Shown here piece by piece: positions 62,200 to 64,000 of a stretch of 64,000 nucleotides of DNA. The stretch lies in NCBI GenBank assembly GCA_034008185.1, contig CM067084.1:59472599-59536598 (forward strand). The letters run 5' to 3'. The stretch's first letter is position 1. Each line of letters starts with the position of its first letter. The stretch is from Gorsachius magnificus. Its lineage: Eukaryota; Chordata; Aves; Pelecaniformes; Ardeidae. Below the pieces are notes generated by a model. The model did not search any database. It was not told the origin of the DNA and was given only the letters and a program-made list of their open reading frames with translations. Both the position numbers and the translations under genes were made by a program.

Positions 62200-62869
62200 C
62201 TTACTTAAAGAAAAAAGCCCACGCTACAACAAAGGCCCTGTTGTGAAGAGCCTGAGAACTGATGGTGAGCAGCTGTGTGTGTACCCATGAGTAATGTATC
62301 ACCCTTTCAATGAGATCAATGCAACTAAAAGTGTTGATAACTGCCCATTTTGAGCGTGTCTCCAAGTGTCAGGGCTGCGTGGGCCCATGAAGCTGGGAGC
62401 TGCAGGGACACTGCAGCAGGGTGGCAGGGCAAGGGCTAGGCCCTGTCCCACTGCCCTGGCCAGGAGCAGGGCAGGCTGGAGGGCAGCCGGGGCAGCCCTA
62501 GCCCCAGACATCGGGCACCTCCCTGGGGATGGGCTGAAGTTGGGCTGCCATGTGGGCTCATGGCTGGGCCTGGCTCCGCAGGGCCCATGGCCGGGCAGGG
62601 CAGGGCTGTGGGGAGCTGAAGGCCAGCTCTGCTGTGGCATTGCTGGGGCAGGGGCTGATGGATCCAGTGGACTGAAATGGCATCCTGGGCAGGGCGGCAG
62701 ACCCGTGGTGGAGGGACGGGCAAGGCACATGGGTGTTCTCAGAGCCCTGATAAAAAGAACCTTGAGGAAGGTGGGATATACATAATGAAACATGGCAATT
62801 CCTCACTAGGAAAGGACCGGGACTCAGTACAAAAGCATCTGTAGAGAAACTATGTTCCCCTGTACACAT
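62200..62869 (-). mobile_element. GC-rich block, probable interspersed repeat (LTR-like)
   Basis: The core 62350-62760 is strikingly GC-rich with repeated GGGCAGGG and CTGGGGC motifs, inside AT-rich DNA. The wording resembles a repeated bird sequence I recall from other loci, probably an LTR read on the minus strand. On that strand it would start TGTGTACAGGGGAAC near 62868. I could not find a TATA/AATAAA pair, matching termini or target duplications, so class and edges are uncertain. Open frames of 95 to 164 codons on both strands come from the stop-poor GC composition. An unmethylated CpG island is less likely, since most of the G and C here are not in CpG. Confidence 0.45.
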
Positions 62870-64000
62870 AATTCATTGCAATGATTATACTGTAGTTTTT
62901 TATTTTTCTTTTTCATGCTTAACATCCTTTTCCAATCTGATGATATGATTCTTTTTTCCATGTCTTTAGACCAATACAATTTATTTAATTCACTCAAGAT
63001 TTCTCAGGTTTTGCATTTATTTTGGTTTATTTATAACAAGGTTAGGTCCTCATGGAGTAGAGCTGAACCTCTAAAGCAAAGATCAATAAGGGTCAGACCA
63101 AAGACAGATGGCATTTGTTCTGGGTTTGTTTCATTTTCCAGTCGTTATATTTCTTTTCCTAAATGTCTTCTGGTTTTCCTGTTATTATAAATATCTTGGG
63201 TCTCATAGGTAAAAACGTGTCTGATTAAATGATTCTATCTTGTGACAAATGCATTTTGCCACATGACCAAATTAAAGCAATTGTCATTTTTTGACAAGAT
63301 GTAAAAGCTCTTTCAAATTTACTTCTCACCCTTGTGCTGAGACTTGAGTTTGAGGCTGAGGGAACAGACACTCAGGTCTAACATATTTTCACAAGAATTT
63401 ATGTACCCCAAACTTCCATGTTAAAGAGTAATCATGCTATAGATCAGAGATGTATTTTTTTTGTTGTTGTGGCAAAAATGATGTTTAAGATGCCAAAACA
63501 TTTAGTGATTTCAGTAGAATAATTATAGCAATAAAAGTATATTAAAATAAATTTAGAGAACCACAAGAATAAAATAATAAATAGTACTCTAATATGAAAT
63601 TATCTTTTTTAATAGGCATAAGTAATTAATGAATTATAAAATATTTTGTCACAATTAATTGTATTTTGTAAATGAGATACTTCAAGAGTGCTTTATGTTG
63701 TGTACTACAATTAACTCTAAAGTTGGATCAATTTTTTTTCTGTATTGGATAAACACTAAAATAGGTACAAGAATGAATTTTGTTCTTAGAGATATTGTTC
63801 ATAGTGCCAGGAAGCCTATTAGAAACCAAGTATCCATCAAACCTGCCCTATACTAGTATACATGCTAGTATACTCTAGTATACATAGAGACAAGCTGCAT
63901 GGTAAATTAACTTCTAGTTGTGGATAGTCTAACTTTAAATTAAATTGTTTGGATTACTTATGTTGTTTTCTGCCCTTAATTTTATTTGGGCATGGATTTC
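62870..64000. other. AT-rich non-coding stretch
   Basis: No gene seen. It includes a cluster of CTAGTATAC units at 63849-63883, listed separately. Confidence 0.55.
63849..63883. repeat. CTAGTATAC units with a 12-bp palindrome
   Basis: TATACTAGTATA at 63849-63860 is perfectly self-complementary. CTAGTATAC then recurs twice more within 25 bases. Confidence 0.75.

Noticed and set aside
62299..62869. Open frames of 95 to 164 codons on both strands
   Set aside because: They come from GC-rich low-complexity composition; the translations are Pro/Ala/Gly-rich and overlap on opposite strands.

Overview
The window looks like a gene-poor stretch of a bird chromosome. The main evidence is the repeat content: CR1 non-LTR retrotransposons (LINEs), the dominant avian interspersed repeat, occur on both strands in at least eight places. 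There are also solo LTRs of the kinds common in neoavian birds. The rest is AT-rich, CpG-poor and free of long open frames. I found no exon of a host gene, no rRNA or tRNA gene, no CRISPR array, and nothing bacterial. The species cannot be told from the sequence.

Layout. 1-10 kb: AT-rich DNA with three decayed CR1 pieces (1161-1605 minus, 1845-2070 plus, 5825-6065 minus). 9.84-10.11 kb: a CpG-richer patch that may be a minus-strand LTR piece, abutting a nearly complete plus-strand CR1 (10113-13092). 14.53-15.17 kb: a GC-rich LTR-like element with a TATA box and AATAAA. 15-30 kb: mostly unique AT-rich DNA, with a CR1 tail at 20.0-20.25 kb, a 64-bp exact duplication (23.72 and 25.52 kb) and small tandem duplications. 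30.6-31.7 kb: two CR1 fragments. 33.94-35.0 kb: a solo LTR of about 1 kb. 35.85-39.2 kb: the longest CR1, on the minus strand, carrying most of ORF2 and the tail of ORF1. 42.8-43.4 and 47.9-48.5 kb: two related minus-strand ERVL-like solo LTRs, the first with a perfect 5-bp target-site duplication. 48.5-64 kb: unique AT-rich DNA with a short CR1 end at 52.8 kb, a G-quadruplex-like run at 61.96 kb and a GC-rich repeat-like block at 62.2-62.87 kb.

How the parts work together. CR1 encodes ORF1 (with an esterase-like C-terminal domain in this clade) and ORF2 (APE-type endonuclease plus reverse transcriptase). Both large copies are dead. The plus copy has three in-frame stops and a changed endonuclease SDH motif. 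The minus copy has two frameshifts, two stops, a four-codon deletion and a changed reverse transcriptase FADD motif.

The most interesting signal is at the ORF1/ORF2 junction of both copies. ORF1 ends in ...GCT TTA AAC TAG, and ORF2 is open in exactly the -1 frame across it. This places the classical -1 slippery heptamer T_TTA_AAC, in the correct phase, directly before the ORF1 stop. The linker that follows differs in length and sequence between the copies. I infer that CR1 ORF2 may be made by programmed -1 ribosomal frameshifting.
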